Source of the DNA: Leishmania martiniquensis
Taxonomy: Eukaryota > Euglenozoa > Kinetoplastea > Trypanosomatida > Trypanosomatidae
NCBI RefSeq assembly: GCF_017916325.1
Contig: NC_090170.1
Coordinates: 932,001 to 996,000, forward strand
Reading direction: 5' to 3'
DNA length: 64,000 nt
Part shown: positions 10,275 to 19,900 of the stretch, in pieces
Numbering within the stretch: the first letter of the stretch is position 1
Layout of the letters: each line of letters starts with the position of its first letter
Translations under genes and position numbers: made by a program
Notes under the pieces: model-generated
Told to the model about the DNA's origin: nothing
The model's input: only the letters and a program-made list of their open reading frames with translations
The model's database searches: none

Positions 10275-10865
10275 ATGAAGTTGAAGCAGTCGCCTCGCGC
10301 CTCTGTCAAGCAGACGCTACTGGGCTCAAAAAGGAATGCGGCCACAGCCGCCAAAGTGATCGCCACGTCTGCCGCCGCTCCCAACGTCGACTTTGAAGAA
10401 GTAGAGTCTCTGTTCAATGCCATTAAGCAGACGAAAGCACAGAGGCAGGGCAGTGCCGCTGCCGCTCAGTCGCCGTCCCTGCGGAAGGGTGACAGGGGGG
10501 CATTGAAGAAGCTGCGTAATGCTCAACACGCATCAGTTGGTGCTGGCGCATCTTTATCGTCGCTCTCTCTGCCGGCGCAAGCCAAACTCTTGCGTGATGG
10601 ACTGTACCACGCCCCGGAGAAGTCGGTCCATATGAGCGACAACCAGTTCTTCAGCGGAACTTGGCTGAAGCAGGACCGAACCGCCGCTTCCGCCACCTCC
10701 TCCGGTGCTTCAGGCGCCGAGTCTCTTCAGGCGCCTGAGGAGCTGCTTCGCAAGGAGGGCGTTGATCGCATCGTGTCGATGGAGGAGCTGTCAAAGATGC
10801 TGTCGCGTAGCTCTCGGGCGGGCACGACCCCCAACTGCCCTTTCGACTGCGATTGCTGCTTTTGA
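10275..10865 (+). CDS. DUF1764-family small conserved protein
   Basis: The product is 196 aa. The diagnostic feature is the extreme C-terminus, CPFDCDCCF, preceded by FFSGTWLKQDR and by an EGVDRIVSMEEL block. Eukaryotic DUF1764 proteins (human C6orf226 type) end with this same cysteine/aspartate-rich tail after a short 'D-G-hydrophobic-EEL' segment. The N-terminal 110 residues are basic and low in complexity (Lys, Ala, Ser), with a run of basic residues near the start. The biochemical role of the family is unknown. The clustered Cys and Asp at the very end could bind a metal or be modified, but that is inference. No membrane segment is seen. Start at 10275 follows a good splice acceptor. Confidence 0.85.
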   Translation: MKLKQSPRASVKQTLLGSKRNAATAAKVIATSAAAPNVDFEEVESLFNAIKQTKAQRQGSAAAAQSPSLRKGDRGALKKLRNAQHASVGAGASLSSLSLPAQAKLLRDGLYHAPEKSVHMSDNQFFSGTWLKQDRTAASATSSGASGAESLQAPEELLRKEGVDRIVSMEELSKMLSRSSRAGTTPNCPFDCDCCF

Positions 10866-11857
10866 TCTGCCAACCGAAATTTCGTGGTGGAAGCGAAAGG
10901 CATTGCTGCGCAGCTGAGGACGAGGGAGGAAAAGAAAAAGAGAGAGTCGTTTCCTGCACTCGAGCATCCACATATACTGACAACTATTTCTCCTTGGGGC
11001 GTTTTCAGCGCCGCTCACGGCGGCCAATGTCCATCCGGCGGCGTTTCGATGGTGCACTTGATCGATCGTGTAAAAAGCGTTTAAAGCAACGACATTGCTG
11101 AAGAGCGGGAGAAACAGCGAATGGACAAACAGCAGCGGTAGCTTTTTTTTTCGGTGCCGGTGCACGGGGGTTGTCGGTGTGGGTGCCTGCGCACCTGAAA
11201 GGCTTCCTGTTGCCATTCAGCGTGACGTCCCTTTTCCTTCGGTGATGCTGTCTATTTCCTTTGCGCGAATGCTACTGTCTTCCTCCGTCGTCGTCTCTTT
11301 TCTGGGACGCTAATATATATATATATATGGCTGCTGAGCTCTTGCGTATGCTTGTTACCCTGCCAGACGCGCTCACACTTGCGTTCATCCGGCAGGCGTC
11401 GACTCACGCGCGAAAGGGCTGAGAAGCGCTTCCCGTGCCTGCGCTCCATTGCGAGAACACAGAGGGACTATTTGGCTGCGAGAGGGCTCGTGGTGTCAGC
11501 TTTGGTCCTCACGAGAAAATATGAACATCGTCAACTATCTCTTCAGCACCAGCGCACATCTTCCCCCCTCCCCCACTTCGCCGCACAGCCCGCACAGTAT
11601 CCTCTCTCAGAGTATAGGTCGCTTGCTGTATGCCGGTGTCCTTGCAAGAAAGAGGGAGCACATAAGCGGAACACAAGTATTGGGGCGAGCGCGAAGGATA
11701 GCGGTGCAACGGGCTCGTGAAGAGACGGTGAGGAAGGGGCTAGCACCGCTGAGTCGAAGTTGTATGTTGTACTTCATCGCCTTTGCGCTCTTGCTCAAGC
11801 ACAAGGATCGACTTTGGCAGAGTAGCTCACACGCACGTACGTGCCGAGGCACCTGCG
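10866..11857. other. Spacer with AT microsatellite, then 5' UTR of SET gene
   Basis: No gene is seen. An (AT)8 run lies at 11313-11328 and short T-runs at about 11142-11150. AG dinucleotides after mixed pyrimidine tracts between about 11550 and 11800 could serve as acceptors for the SET gene, but none is clearly best. Confidence 0.5.
11313..11328. repeat. (AT)8 microsatellite
   Basis: Sixteen bases of perfect AT dinucleotides lie between the DUF1764 and SET genes. Confidence 0.9.
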
Positions 11858-14551
11858 ATGGCCTCAGCCTCGTCGGCTGAGCTTCCGCAAGCTTCAGCTC
11901 CCGCCGGCCCTTCGCCTTCTGTGCCGCCGCCGCGAACGGCGCTGCAACGCACCCGCCTCAACGTGCTAGGCGGACTGCAGTGCACGCCATCGCGTCGCTC
12001 TCTCAAGTTTGCCGCCGGCTGGCATGCGCGGCAGTTCCTCGCCTTTGACACCGCCATCAGTCGAGACGATCGGCTCCTCTTCTTTATGGAGCTATTTGCC
12101 TTTCGCCAGCATCTGGTGGATCGGTGCGTTCTTCCTCATTTCAAACCCGCCACCTACGCGCCAGAGGAGGTGCTAGAGGTGCGCGTCATCACCGACCCGC
12201 GCCACCCCGCTTACGGGCAGGCGGGCCTCTTTGCGAAGAGCACCATACCATCCAACACGATTGTCACGCCGTACTCGGGCTTCATCGAGGTCTTTGGCAC
12301 GTCATGCAACTCTCGCACGTACACAATGGGGTTCGGCGCCTTCGGGGACGACTATGCGCTCGACGCGGAGTTTGTCGGTAATTACGGCCGCTTCGCAAAC
12401 GACCCGCGCGGCGTCGGCACTCTGCAAGCGAACGTCTCCGCCGAGAACCGCTTTAACAGCCGTGGGGAGTCTTTCACGGCGCTCGTGTCGCGGCGGCAGA
12501 TCAGCGCTGGAGAAGAAATACTTATGTCCTACGGCAAGGCTCATCGCCTGAGCGCAGCGCCGTGGATGAACATCCAGGGAGAGCCAATCATGCGACCGCG
12601 CCTCGGGGGCGTTATACCCTTTCCGTCCTTCCGCACTGAATTTGTCTCGACAGTCGCTGCTGCGACTGAGGCGCACCCTCTGCTCGCCACATCAGCGCCG
12701 AGAAGGTCCGCTGACGGTGCCGAGGAGGAAGGCAGCAGCGCATGGAAGGAGGCGTGCCCTGCGGCTGGTGTCACCTCTGCGTCGCATCCTTGCTCCTCCC
12801 TAACGTATGCCGATGGCTCCTCAGCGCCTGCGACCGATCTTGGGTGCGCCGTCCCGAGAGCGTCAGACCAGCAACAGGAGTTATCGCCGTCATGTCCCGA
12901 CGTCGCTAATGATCTTCTGTGGGAGTGCACGCAGTGTGGCATGTGGTCGATTTGTGAGGCATCGACGGCGTACACCCCTCTACGTTGCCTTGCGTGCGCC
13001 ACCCCTAAGCTAAGTGGCGCGCGACTTGTCAGCCTCCTTAGCAGTCCAGGCATCACTCAGGCAGCCCTGCTGGCAGAAGCAGGGCTTCATCCGCAAGGGC
13101 CCTCCGCGGCAATCACCCCAACACCGACGCAAGCGCAGGCCTCCCCTGCGCCGTTCACCTCCTCTGCCAGCTTCCGATCCGAGCACGTGGACTGGCCCAT
13201 GAACGTGCCGTTTCTACCATGGCAGGTCTGGGACGCCGCGGTGCCCTTGACGGTCCTTGGGAAGCACTCGCGCTTCGAGACGCAGGGACACCTGTTCGTG
13301 TACACCGTCGATACGGGGCTCAGCAGAGAGAAGCGTTGCCGCAGTGCGCATGACACCAACGCGATGGAATCAGGGGCCGCCGCGCAGAAGCCCCCAGGGC
13401 CCCCTGACGCGGGACAGTCACTGGACGCCTGTCCCTCGAAGGCGAGTCACGTACCATCGCCCTCTCATGACGCAGGTGATGCATCGCCAGCAGTGGTGCG
13501 AGCTCATAGGAGACTCCCTCTTACTGCTGAAAACCCAACCGACCGCCGCCGCCGCCGCTCCGACCACGGCAACAGCCGGTCGAAGCGCAGCGCTCTGTGG
13601 GAGCGACAGGGCGATCTGGACGCAGAGGAGCTAGCACTTTTCACGCCTGGGATTACGGCGCTGCCGTTGTTGTCATCTCCTGCGTCTGCACCCTCGTCGG
13701 TGTATTCTCCGGCCTCGGCTGCATCTCGGACTCAGCTGCATGTTCTTGAGCGGGCCTCATCAGCGATCGGAGAGCATGTTGCCGCCGCCGGGGGTGACTC
13801 GTCTTCCGCACGAGCAGGGGGTGTCGCCGCGGCGGCGCCGGAGGGTACCAGCGTATCCGTGGCAATGGTCTTGACGCAACCCCCGCTCTCTTATCTCCTC
13901 ACCACAACGCAGGAGGTGGACCGGCTTGTTGTTCTGCACCGTGGCGCGGCGAACGTGCCGCTGGCTGCTGTGGAGGCTTCGTATTCGCCGCAAATAGCCC
14001 TTCTTCGCCGGCGCTTGCAGTGTATGACGCGGCGACTATTCACTGGCAAATCTTTTCAACCAGGCGACGTCGTCAGCTACATTGGCGGCCTCGTGCGGCT
14101 GCGCGGTGATGGCCGATGTCGCGCGTCCAACTCCTGCCTCGAGATACCTTTTCGCTTCTTTCTACCGCAGCGCCTGCGTCTCCGTTGCGGGAGGGACGCT
14201 TTCGCGATGCGCTCAGGAGATGGGCAGTGTGACGCGGCAGAGGATGCGGCGTTGCAGGCTTTTTGTGACCGAATCGATCGCCTTTCCCTTGCCGTCACCA
14301 ACGAGTTTATGTACTGTCCCTGCCTCGTGTCAGAAGCGAAGGCGGCGGAGGCCGGGGCGGCAGTGGCGACGTTGGAGGTCAGCGGCTCTTCCAGTGATCC
14401 CGTTGGATCCGAGGACGAGGTGGATGACGCGCTAGCGTCCTGCAACGTGGCTCTCGTGCTCACCTTGGACGCTCTGGGCAGCCCCTTTGCGTGCGCCGTG
14501 GCAATCAAGCCTATCGGCGCCTTCGAACCCCTTCTGGCACGTGTGCAGTAG
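11858..14551 (+). CDS. SET-domain protein with RanBP2-like zinc finger
   Basis: The product is 897 aa, probably a lysine methyltransferase-type protein. A SET domain covers about residues 105-230. It opens with AYGQAGLFAKSTI and PYSGFIEV, continues with the NYGRFANDPRG / NVSAENRFNS core (the equivalent of the usual N-H-S-C block, here altered) and closes with RRQISAGEEILMSYG. A short zinc-finger-like unit follows: W355, C357, C360, C377, C380. It resembles RanBP2 fingers, but the gap between Cys pairs is longer than usual. A Ser/Pro/Ala-rich linker leads to a C-terminal domain (about 700-897) that may be a second, degenerate SET fold. The substrate is unknown; histone or other targets are both possible. 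Start ATG 11858 was preferred over the in-frame non-ATG frame open from 11783. Confidence 0.85.
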   Translation: MASASSAELPQASAPAGPSPSVPPPRTALQRTRLNVLGGLQCTPSRRSLKFAAGWHARQFLAFDTAISRDDRLLFFMELFAFRQHLVDRCVLPHFKPATYAPEEVLEVRVITDPRHPAYGQAGLFAKSTIPSNTIVTPYSGFIEVFGTSCNSRTYTMGFGAFGDDYALDAEFVGNYGRFANDPRGVGTLQANVSAENRFNSRGESFTALVSRRQISAGEEILMSYGKAHRLSAAPWMNIQGEPIMRPRLGGVIPFPSFRTEFVSTVAAATEAHPLLATSAPRRSADGAEEEGSSAWKEACPAAGVTSASHPCSSLTYADGSSAPATDLGCAVPRASDQQQELSPSCPDVANDLLWECTQCGMWSICEASTAYTPLRCLACATPKLSGARLVSLLSSPGITQAALLAEAGLHPQGPSAAITPTPTQAQASPAPFTSSASFRSEHVDWPMNVPFLPWQVWDAAVPLTVLGKHSRFETQGHLFVYTVDTGLSREKRCRSAHDTNAMESGAAAQKPPGPPDAGQSLDACPSKASHVPSPSHDAGDASPAVVRAHRRLPLTAENPTDRRRRRSDHGNSRSKRSALWERQGDLDAEELALFTPGITALPLLSSPASAPSSVYSPASAASRTQLHVLERASSAIGEHVAAAGGDSSSARAGGVAAAAPEGTSVSVAMVLTQPPLSYLLTTTQEVDRLVVLHRGAANVPLAAVEASYSPQIALLRRRLQCMTRRLFTGKSFQPGDVVSYIGGLVRLRGDGRCRASNSCLEIPFRFFLPQRLRLRCGRDAFAMRSGDGQCDAAEDAALQAFCDRIDRLSLAVTNEFMYCPCLVSEAKAAEAGAAVATLEVSGSSSDPVGSEDEVDDALASCNVALVLTLDALGSPFACAVAIKPIGAFEPLLARVQ

Positions 14552-15960
14552 CAGTCGTAACACAGGCAGAGACACCAAAGTAGGCGCGGACGATGTCCGC
14601 AGTGCATCTCGAAGCCTCCGACACCTGTGCCAAGTTTTTTTTGTTTCCCCTTTTGTCTTCTCACTTTCCCTGACGTATCCTCTTTTCTCACCGCTCTACC
14701 CCTCCCGTGGTACGGTGTGATGGAGGGGTGAGGGTTGATGGTGGTGGTGGCGTACTATCGCGGATCTACAGTCTTCTTTGGAAGACCTGACTGCAGCACG
14801 TCAAGAGCGCAACGCAACGCAGAGCATTCACGCATATTGCGCTTGGTATGCCACTTGGGTTGAGAGGGTGAAAAAAGAGAGCTACTGCCCGCGGATGCCA
14901 CTCCTCTTCCTCCACAGGGGCAGCCGAATCGGCGACGGACTCATGCAGGGCGCTCTCCGTGTGCTCAAGCGGCCGTGGCGCCTTCGGCAGCCGGCCATAC
15001 AAGTACATGAAGGGATAATATGCGCTGCCAAACCGCCTCTGCGACGCACAGGCGCACGAATTACACCCCATTAGCGACGCAATGGAGGTGTTACGCCACC
15101 GGCTCTGCGTGCCTGCCGCGGCCATGCATGATACTCCGACTCCTTTGCTTGTACTCTCTTCTTCACCTTCTTCCCGATTGCCACCTCGCCTCTGTGCCTC
15201 AACGGCCCCTTTTTTTTCGTCTGCGCTCACATCACCCCAAACACATTCCTTTGGGGCACTTATGCGCTGCCGGCGGCATTTTTTACCTTCCTGTGTATGG
15301 CGATTCCCTCTTCTCGGGTGCACTTCCTTTCCTTTCTCCATGCATGCTCATGATCTTCCCCCCGACTCCTCGCCCCTCATCCAGTCTCCATAGTGGTAGG
15401 CGCCTTTCATCTCCTCTTACTGCTTACATGTGCTTGTATCGCGGTTAGTCAATGTGTGGTGTCGCGTTTCTTCCTCCTCTCCTCCGCATTTCCGTCGCCG
15501 CCTGTGCTGTCTTGGGGTACGGCGGATCGGTGTCTTCCTTTTTCCCCTCCCCCTCCGTTACCTGTACCACGCGCTCGCTCTAGCCGTTTTCTTGCCTTCC
15601 CCCTCTCCCTCCCCTTTCTACTTCAGGTCGCTCCTCCATCGACACCGCCTCCTCCGCCAGGTAAGGGCTGACAAGCGCCTTGCGCTCCGTCACCCGCGCG
15701 CCCGCTCCACCTTTTTCGTTTCCCTCTCCCCTTTCGCTTTTCAGGGATCCATACCCTTTCTCCTCCTTTTCCTCCGCGTTTTTTTTGTGTCGTCCGCCGC
15801 GGCGAACGTCGTCACCCGCGGGATCGGTGTTTTTTTTCTTTTCTCCCTCTTATTGGGTTTCGTGTTCTCTTGCGTCCCCCTTTCGATCGGGAGGGACAGC
15901 GGAGGCGACGACGACGACGACGACGGAAGAAAATCAAACGAAAAAAACACAGCAAGAAAA

Positions 15961-15974
15961 CACACACACACACA
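15961..15974. repeat. (CA)7 microsatellite
   Basis: Fourteen bases of perfect CA dinucleotides lie in the spacer, inside a purine-rich stretch. Confidence 0.85.
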
Positions 15975-16876
15975 ACGGCAGAGACAGGGCGGTTTCGGCC
16001 TTCTTAAAGATAGGCAAAGGAAGCAAAAGAATCGAATCCGCCAACCGTGAAAAGGGCGAGCAAGCGAGCGAGAAGCGTGAAAAAAATAAAACAAAGGAAA
16101 GCAGCGCGCTGGCGGAGAGCTGAGAGTGTTCCATGAGAGGGAGAAGGAGGAATTCGCTCTCTCGTCACGGACACCTCTAACCCATACGTGGAGGTGGACT
16201 GGGTCGGAAAAAAAGAAGAATCGGCAGAGTTCCTTCAAGAAGGATATCATTTCGCTCGTTTGTGTGCCTTTATTTTAGTGTGCTCTGCTTCTTTCCTTAC
16301 GTTTTTCTTTTGTGCGTTTGCACTTGTGCTTTCCTTTCCTTTCCTCGTCGCCAGTCCGCTCCTCTGTTACATCTCTTTGCCGCTTTGCGTTTTTTTCCCT
16401 TCCCCCTTTTTTCAGGTATTTACAATTCTAGTTGGTGTTTCCCTCGCCTCACCCACTCTTTGGATTTCGGTTTTCTTGTGCACTGCCTAGTTGTCTTCCT
16501 GTTTTTTTTTTCGTGTGCGTTCTCTAAAACTCGAGGCAGCTCTCCCTTGACGTCTCTGCGTGTCTTTCAAATCCATCGGTGTTTGCCCTTTTCCGTCCGT
16601 TTAGAGCACTGTGTCTGCCCCCCTCCCCCTCATCCCCACTTGGTCGACGTTGCGCATCTCGCTTCGTACGCCCCACAATTGCTCTGCGCGACTGCCGTTG
16701 TGTCGTTTTCAGAGGTGTGTGGTGACGTGCAAAGTTGTGCCTTCGCCTCTCCGTGCGCGTGTGCCCCACACCGCCTTTTTTGTTCGATTTCGTGGTCACC
16801 TGTCCGTCTCCCTCTTGTGCTCCGCCTCATTTTGTTTTGTGGTGTGGCCCTCCTTCTCGATAGCCTGCCACCAACG

Positions 16877-16901
16877 CTGCTGTTGGCTTTTCATTCGGCA
16901 G
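16877..16901 (+). promoter_or_regulatory. Probable trans-splice acceptor for PP4R3 gene
   Basis: A T/C-rich tract leads to CAG, with AG at 16900-16901, 53 bases before the ATG at 16955. It supports rejecting the 231-codon in-frame extension that is open further upstream. Confidence 0.6.
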
Positions 16902-16954
16902 AAGACGTGCGATCTGTGCCATCGATCAAGAAACGCGCGGACACCGTGGCTCTC

Positions 16955-19900
16955 ATGAGTGGACGTGGAACAGCAGGTAGCGCGAGCGGTGGCACCGCAG
17001 GGATCTCTAGCAGTACCAACGGTAGTGTATCCATGTCAGCACGAGGCAGCAGCGACAGCACATGCAACGGCACCGCTAGCTCAGGAAAAAAGGCGAAAGG
17101 CGCTGTAGCGACTGCGGCGACACCACCAGAGGCGAGCGGTAGCGGGATCGGCTGTTACAAAGACAGTCCTCCCAGCCCCATCCCGACATCAGAGGATGGG
17201 CGAAGCATGACGAGCTCGAATGCTGCGACTGCAGGCAGCGGCCCGTCCACGTCGCCGTCGCCGTCGCCTGCCACTGGGAGGATTAGCGCGACGCCGGCAG
17301 AGAGTGCAATGGCGCTGCGCTCGCAGGCGGATACACCGACGCCAGCGGTCAACCAGCCGCAGGCCTTTGCCACTTCGTTGCTGAACCTTGAGGTGAAGGT
17401 GCTGACACAGGCGCTTGGCGCAGAGAACCAGTGGGCGGAGCAGGGCGATGGGCGTGTCGCATTTTGTGACCTCACCATTCGTGTCGTGGCACCGCGCACT
17501 GGCAGGGACGAGGAGCAGAAGGAGAAAAAGTCTGTAGATCTGGCGGTCCCTGCCGCCTCTGACGCAGCTGCAGTGCAGAGGAACGGCGATGCAGGGGCGG
17601 CGACACGCAAGGGCACTACCCTCACAGAAGCGTCGGCGCTCTCAAACACGGTCTCTGAGTTTGACGAGGATGACTCGACGCGTGAGGTCGTGATTCTGGA
17701 AGACACCATCAGCAGTGACACCCCGTTTGTCGGTGAGAACTGCTGCATTGTGTGGAACAGCTTCGAGAAGCAGCTTTCTCTGTGCCTCATGTACGCCTCG
17801 GAGGAGGGCTACTCCGCGTCGTGGAGCGCGCTTGTCGCATTGCAAGATAAGAGCTACCCACCCTTCCGCTTTGACCTTTTAGAGCGATGCCGGCCAGCCA
17901 GCGAGCGTACTGTGCTGGCACCGGGTGACAGCTCGTCCTCCCTCACACCGTCCACGGCGGCCACGGACCGAATGGAGGAGGTGGTGCTGCCTTACTCGTA
18001 CTTCATTCATACGAAGTATGACCCTCCCCTCGGCTTCATTGAGCAGCACGCCCTGTCGCTTTCCATTATAGAGCACCGGCACCTGACGAATCCGGCCCTT
18101 TACGCGGAGAAGGAAACGGTACTGACGATGCTGAGCATGGCAAACGCTGACCTGCTGGACTACCTCATGTCAGAGGAAACGTTCCCCATGCTCATCTCGG
18201 GGCTGCAGTCCACGGCGACGCCGTGGAGCTGGTCGGTGCCGGAGCCGCTGCGGTCGCTGCACGTGCCGGAGGAGGTGACCACTTTTATCCGAAAGGATCG
18301 CTGGATTGGCTTTTTCCAAGAAACGGTTCTTCCGAGCTGCGGCAACGCGGACACGGTCGCTGACCTGCTTGCCAAGTACGCCGCTATGAGTCGGCGAATT
18401 CGAAACGACATTGTGTGCACGTTGCTCACCTGTGACAACATGTTCTCGGAGGCATGCGAGGCACTTCGGGCGGCTCCTCCAGTGTTGCCAGCCACTGCCA
18501 GCGGTGGCCCGAGTGCGCGTCATCGCGTTCCGTCGATCGAAGCTTCGTCTAGCGTGACGTCTTTCTACTCCGACGGTCGCAGTAGCATGAGCGCGGTAGG
18601 AAGCGGTGCGCCGTCGCCCATGGCGACACCCCCGGCGACCGACCCCGCCCTAGCGGCGCAGAAAGCGGAGCTTCAAGTTCTAGCGTATCTACGCTTCTTC
18701 CGGGAACTTGTCACCCTCAGCATCGCCGAGCTTGGCCGTGAGATGGTTGGACCCATTGTCGGTAAGATTTATCAGAGTGGACTTTTGGAGCCGCTTTCCC
18801 TCGTAGCGGAGCGTTTCGCGATGCCGAGCGGCGCGGCGGCGGCGTTCGTCAAGCACGTTGCGGACGGCAACGGCGGTGGTCTGAACGGCTCCCGGCGCAG
18901 CGGCGGTGGCGGTAATGCGGCCCCGAACTCTAACAACGGCGCCGCTGTGGGCACAAGCAGCAGCACCAACTACTACTCGCCCGCTGTGGAGCAGGAGCTG
19001 GCGGCGTTTCTGGACGTCACGGTCGTGCGGCTGAACGAGCGACAGGAGGAGCAGCTAATGAACGAGCACGTGCGAATGCCGATCTTGGCGGACCCCGCCA
19101 AGTACAACGGCCTGGTCACATTCATGCTGCGGCAGCTAGTCGTGGGCGGGACTCCCGGAATGGCCTTCTCGACAGGCAGCGGTGGCGCTTGCACTGGCGC
19201 AAGTGCGACTCGCTCTTCCTTCGCCATTGCCCCGTCATCGAGACGTATACTGCGAGACAGCATGTCCTCCTCGAACCCGTTCGTGCTCTTTCACGTTCTG
19301 GGCCTTCACGATGACGAGGGGTCTGCCGCTTCGGAGCGCGCGCTGGACCCGGAGAGCACCGACATCCGCAATCGCTTTCACAGCTTCATAATCACCAAAT
19401 ACATCGCCCACGCGACGCGTGGTCTCATGACGCCAGTGCCGCTGCCCCCCTCCCTGGGCGGCGTTGTAAACCCAGCCCGAAACATTCCGATTGTCCAATT
19501 CAACAACGCAAGCGCGTCGCACAGCGGTGGCAGCCGACCCGTGAATCAGGACGGAAGCGAAAACGGCACGGGTGGCACAGTGCTGGGGGTACCAAACACT
19601 GGCCCAGGAGCTGTTGGGAGTGTGCCCGGCGGCTTCAGCAGCAGCGCACCCTCACCGGTACTACCTCTGCCTCAGGGCATCACCCCCGCGCTAGTGCGGG
19701 TGCTCGAGTACATGGTGACCCTCACCAGCAACGCAAATCGTGAGCTGCTGCTCAAGACCGTCTTCCATCACAAGTCGCACATTTGGCACTTCATCGAAGG
19801 TGTGTGCGACACCCTGTGCGGAGGTAACGGTGTGGGCTCGCGCTGCCAGGTCGGATTGGACGTTTTGTGCGGCTGCGTGCGCTTTTTGAAGGTCGTTGTC

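Larger units (their letters stand above)
14552..16954. other. Gene-free spacer before PP4R3 gene
   Basis: No convincing gene is seen. Bases 15120-15900 and 16250-16860 are strongly pyrimidine-rich, which opens long but meaningless frames. The spacer holds a short (GAC)n run near 15908-15926 and a (CA)7 run at 15961-15974. A less biased patch at 14800-15100 is open on the minus strand, but no family was recognised. Confidence 0.6.

Noticed and set aside
14766..15341. 191-codon minus-strand open frame before the PP4R3 gene
   Set aside because: Antisense to all genes here and no recognisable domain; half of it is the complement of a C/T-rich tract.
16262..16954. 231-codon in-frame extension upstream of the PP4R3 start
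   Set aside because: It is rich in Phe, Leu, Cys and Ser from a C/T tract, has no SMEK similarity, and a good splice acceptor lies after it at 16900-16901.
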